Assembly (NCBI GenBank): GCA_016721245.1
Contig: JADKIQ010000025.1
Coordinates: 393,387-457,386, forward strand
DNA: 64,000 bases
Source of the DNA: Sphingobacteriales bacterium
GTDB taxonomy: Bacteria > Bacteroidota > Bacteroidia > Chitinophagales > JADIYW01
Direction: 5' to 3'
The notes below the pieces were generated by a model. The model was not told the DNA's origin and did not search any database. It was given only the letters and a program-made list of their open reading frames with translations. Positions 62,019 through 64,000 of this stretch are shown piece by piece. The position numbers and the translations under genes were made by a program. Within the stretch, counting starts at the first letter, position 1. Each line of letters starts with the position of its first letter.

Positions 62019-62690
62019 TTACTTAATTAATTCTGTATGCAATCCGCACTCTGTTTTATTTAATCCGAACCAGCGTGCCATGCGCTCATCTCCCATTTGT
62101 GAAGCATCTATTTTACGTGTACACGGTTCACAGCCGATGCTGGTATATCCCTCTGCATCCAGCGGGTGGTGCGGAATTTTGTATTCTTTGATGTAATTCC
62201 AGATCATTTGTTTGGTCCACTGCAGCATGGGATGGTAACGCATGGCGCGCTGCGGTGTCTTTTGCTCTTCCTTCATTTTTGCACGGTTGGCATTCTGGTC
62301 GGCACGCACGCCGTTTATCCAGATGTCGTAGGTTTGCAAAATCGGTTCCATGGGTGCCACTTTATTCAGGTGACAGCAGAAATCCGGATCGGAGGTGAAT
62401 AATAAACGACCATTGCTGTCTTTCTGCATGTTGCGCGGTGTAGACGATTTCTGGTCGATTACTTTAATACCAAATAAACGGGCAATTTCATCTTTGTACT
62501 CGATGGTTTGCGGGAAGAGATAACCGGTATTCAGAAAATAGATGGGTATGGTATTGTCTATCTGCGACAAGATATGCAGCATAGGAATGGAATGCGTCTG
62601 GAAGGAAGAGCCGGCAAACAAGGTTTTACCTTCGTTTTTGTAGCCTTCTATCTTTTTGCGGATGCTGTCTATTTCTGCGTCAAATGCCAT
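62019..62690 (-). CDS. cysH: Phosphoadenylyl/adenylyl-sulfate reductase, [4Fe-4S] type
   Basis: Reduces APS (or PAPS) to sulfite with thioredoxin. 223 residues. AGSSFQTHSIPMLHIL (about 25) is the nucleotide loop; DFCCHLNKVAPM (Cys pair, about 132) and GCEPCTRKID (CxxC, about 188) form the Fe-S cluster site that marks the APS-reducing type; ECGLH near the C-terminus (about 216) carries the catalytic Cys. No sulfate-assimilation partners are in the window. Confidence 0.92.
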   Translation of the reverse strand: MAFDAEIDSIRKKIEGYKNEGKTLFAGSSFQTHSIPMLHILSQIDNTIPIYFLNTGYLFPQTIEYKDEIARLFGIKVIDQKSSTPRNMQKDSNGRLLFTSDPDFCCHLNKVAPMEPILQTYDIWINGVRADQNANRAKMKEEQKTPQRAMRYHPMLQWTKQMIWNYIKEYKIPHHPLDAEGYTSIGCEPCTRKIDASQMGDERMARWFGLNKTECGLHTELIK

Positions 62691-62870
62691 AGAATAAAAA
62701 TAGAATCTTATACTGCATAGTACGGCGGAATGGATATTAAGGATTAATTAAATGTAGGTTGGGGATATATTCGAGATGATTTAGGAAGTTGAAATGGCTT
62801 TTAATTAAAAAACACCTGCTTTTTTATGGAATATTGACGTTTTTTGTCTCTCAATAGAAAAAGCAAACCA

Positions 62871-63905
62871 ATGGAATGGCAGGCAAAAATTGTGAAGTAC
62901 CGGCACGAAAGCAGGATTGCCGTTTATTTTGAGAAAAGCAAGGAACTGATAGCACGTATCAAAAAACTGGAGGATGCCAGATGGAGTTATAGTTTAGGTG
63001 TCTGGCATTTACCGAATACGGAAGCAAACAGAAAACGGTTTAAACTGGAAAACGCTGTTTTGAGGGCAGATAAAGAAGCAAAGGCTGAACAATTCAGCCG
63101 TTGGCTGAAATCTAAACGCTACAGCGACAATACGATAAAAACGTATACAGACGCTTTGAAGTCGTTTTTGTTGTTTTATAATACAAAGCCTGTGGAAGAA
63201 ATTACGAATGAGGATATTATCGTTTACAACAACGATTTTATATTGAAGAACAAACTTTCGGCATCGTACCAGAACCAGATAGTGAATGCGGTAAAATTGT
63301 TTTTCAGGACGGTAGAAAATAAAGTGATGAAGGAGGAACTGATACACCGGCCTAAAGGAGAAAAGAAATTGCCAAATGTGCTGAGCAAAGAGGAAGTGAA
63401 AGCAATATTAAATGCACATGGGAATATAAAACACCGGACTATGCTTTCATTAATTTACAGTTGTGGCTTGCGAAGAAGTGAATTGTTGAAACTAAAACCC
63501 ACAGATATAGATTCTAAAAGAAATATAATTATTATCAGGGTATCCAAAGGCAAGAAGGACAGAATAGTACCACTGTCTGAAAAGATTCTAACTATGCTTA
63601 GAATCTATTATAAAAGCTACAAGCCAGAAACATGGTTATTTGAAGGACAACATAAAGGTGAACCCTATTCCGAGCAGAGTTTACAAAGTGTATTAAAAGA
63701 TGCCGTGGAAAAGAGTAATATAAAAAAACCTGTCACGCTACATTGGTTACGTCATAGTTATGCAACTCATTTAATGGAAGCAGGAACCGACTTAAGGTAT
63801 ATTCAAGAACTACTTGGACATAGCAGTAGCAGAACAACAGAAATATACACACATGTAAGTACTAAAAGTCTGCAGAATATTAAGTCACCATTTGACGATT
63901 TATAA
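62871..63905 (+). CDS. Orphan tyrosine recombinase/integrase, apparently active
   Basis: 344 residues from the ATG at 62871 (MEWQAKIVKYRH); the frame opens nine codons earlier. An N-terminal region with RWSYSLGVWHLPNTEANRKRF (about 37-57) is typical of Bacteroidota orphan integrases; the SAM-like core-binding domain follows (about 75-155). The catalytic domain is complete: Arg201 in CGLRRSEL, Lys in VSKGKKDR, His291 and Arg294 in LHWLRHSYATHL, His317 in LLGHSS, Tyr327 in TEIYTHVS. It is clearly homologous to the degenerate protein at 44736. Its likely target is not known; an inverted repeat lies just downstream at the window edge. Confidence 0.9.
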   Translation: MEWQAKIVKYRHESRIAVYFEKSKELIARIKKLEDARWSYSLGVWHLPNTEANRKRFKLENAVLRADKEAKAEQFSRWLKSKRYSDNTIKTYTDALKSFLLFYNTKPVEEITNEDIIVYNNDFILKNKLSASYQNQIVNAVKLFFRTVENKVMKEELIHRPKGEKKLPNVLSKEEVKAILNAHGNIKHRTMLSLIYSCGLRRSELLKLKPTDIDSKRNIIIIRVSKGKKDRIVPLSEKILTMLRIYYKSYKPETWLFEGQHKGEPYSEQSLQSVLKDAVEKSNIKKPVTLHWLRHSYATHLMEAGTDLRYIQELLGHSSSRTTEIYTHVSTKSLQNIKSPFDDL

Positions 63906-63945
63906 ATAAGTTTAATTATATTTGAAATATAGTATGGTCAAAAAA

Positions 63946-63998
63946 CATACATATACTGCTAAATCTTGTTGTATATGTATGATTTTGTCATACATATA
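63946..63998. repeat. Inverted repeat downstream of the integrase
   Basis: CATACATATAC (63946-63956) and GTATATGTATG (63971-63981) are perfect inverted copies with a 14-nt spacer; a third partial copy CATACATATA is at 63989-63998. It could be a recombinase binding or crossover site, or the start of an array cut by the window end. Confidence 0.6.
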
Positions 63999-64000
63999 AG

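Overview
The window looks like a chromosomal segment of a Bacteroidota bacterium, most likely close to Chitinophagales or Sphingobacteriales. The signs are three proteins with C-terminal type IX secretion (Por) sorting domains, a TonB-dependent-receptor-like barrel of the outer-membrane beta-barrel family, DUF5723 and DUF4442 proteins, fused ThrA and fused HisB, -7 boxes of the TAnnTTTG type, few Shine-Dalgarno sequences, and AT-rich intergenic DNA. Most of the window is ordinary core metabolism with no phage, plasmid or CRISPR locus.

Layout. 1-10.7 kb: a membrane protein fragment, a hotdog-fold protein, tRNA-Arg, ung, a lone membrane-protein unit (1.8-2.46 kb), a DOPA-dioxygenase-like enzyme, an OMP, a TPR protein, a GH36 alpha-galactosidase and hbd. 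10.8-24.6 kb: secreted or cell-envelope peptidases (M43, M14, M61), suhB-rsmI, an N-acetylglucosamine-kinase-like protein, rocD and small envelope proteins. 24.6-28.7 kb: trpE-G-D-C on the minus strand, preceded by a textbook attenuator (leader peptide with three tandem Trp codons, a terminator, and a TTTG-N19-TATATTTG promoter). 28.7-35.4 kb: a very large repeat protein ending in a Peptidase_S74 chaperone domain, then a T9SS cargo. 35.6-40.1 kb: hisG-D-C-B on the minus strand with a candidate His-rich leader. 40.2-44.6 kb: a DUF885 peptidase and two tandem PI-PLC-like proteins. 44.7-46.05 kb: a single-gene unit encoding a degenerate tyrosine-recombinase fold joined to a HEPN-like domain. 47.5-52.7 kb: thrA-thrB-small membrane protein-thrC. 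53-64 kb: DUF1801, tRNA-Lys, a di-haem peroxidase, a metallophosphoesterase, an unusual divergent gene pair whose two transcripts end in the same sequence motif, a nucleotide-sugar epimerase, cysH, and an apparently active orphan tyrosine recombinase followed by an inverted repeat at the window edge.

Most notable: (1) the recombinase-like/HEPN fusion at 44736-46031, which has lost most of its recombinase catalytic residues but keeps an R-x4-H HEPN motif; (2) that gene and the membrane-protein gene at 1857-2387 are each bounded by GTTAG[C/T]GGC on the left and GCCACCA[A/G]C on the right, which suggests a common single-gene cassette architecture; (3) the trp and his leader peptides both start 5 nt after a -7 box, so they may be translated from leaderless RNA; (4) a 27-nt motif occurs in sense orientation in the 3' regions of both transcripts of the divergent pair at 58.7-60.8 kb; (5) several intergenic heptanucleotide arrays, two three-hairpin elements and a pair of related 200-bp elements.

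Data caution: hisC, the S74 gene and probably the TPR gene contain one-base indels, mostly in homopolymers, and trpG contains an in-frame TGA. Sequence error is at least as likely as real gene decay.
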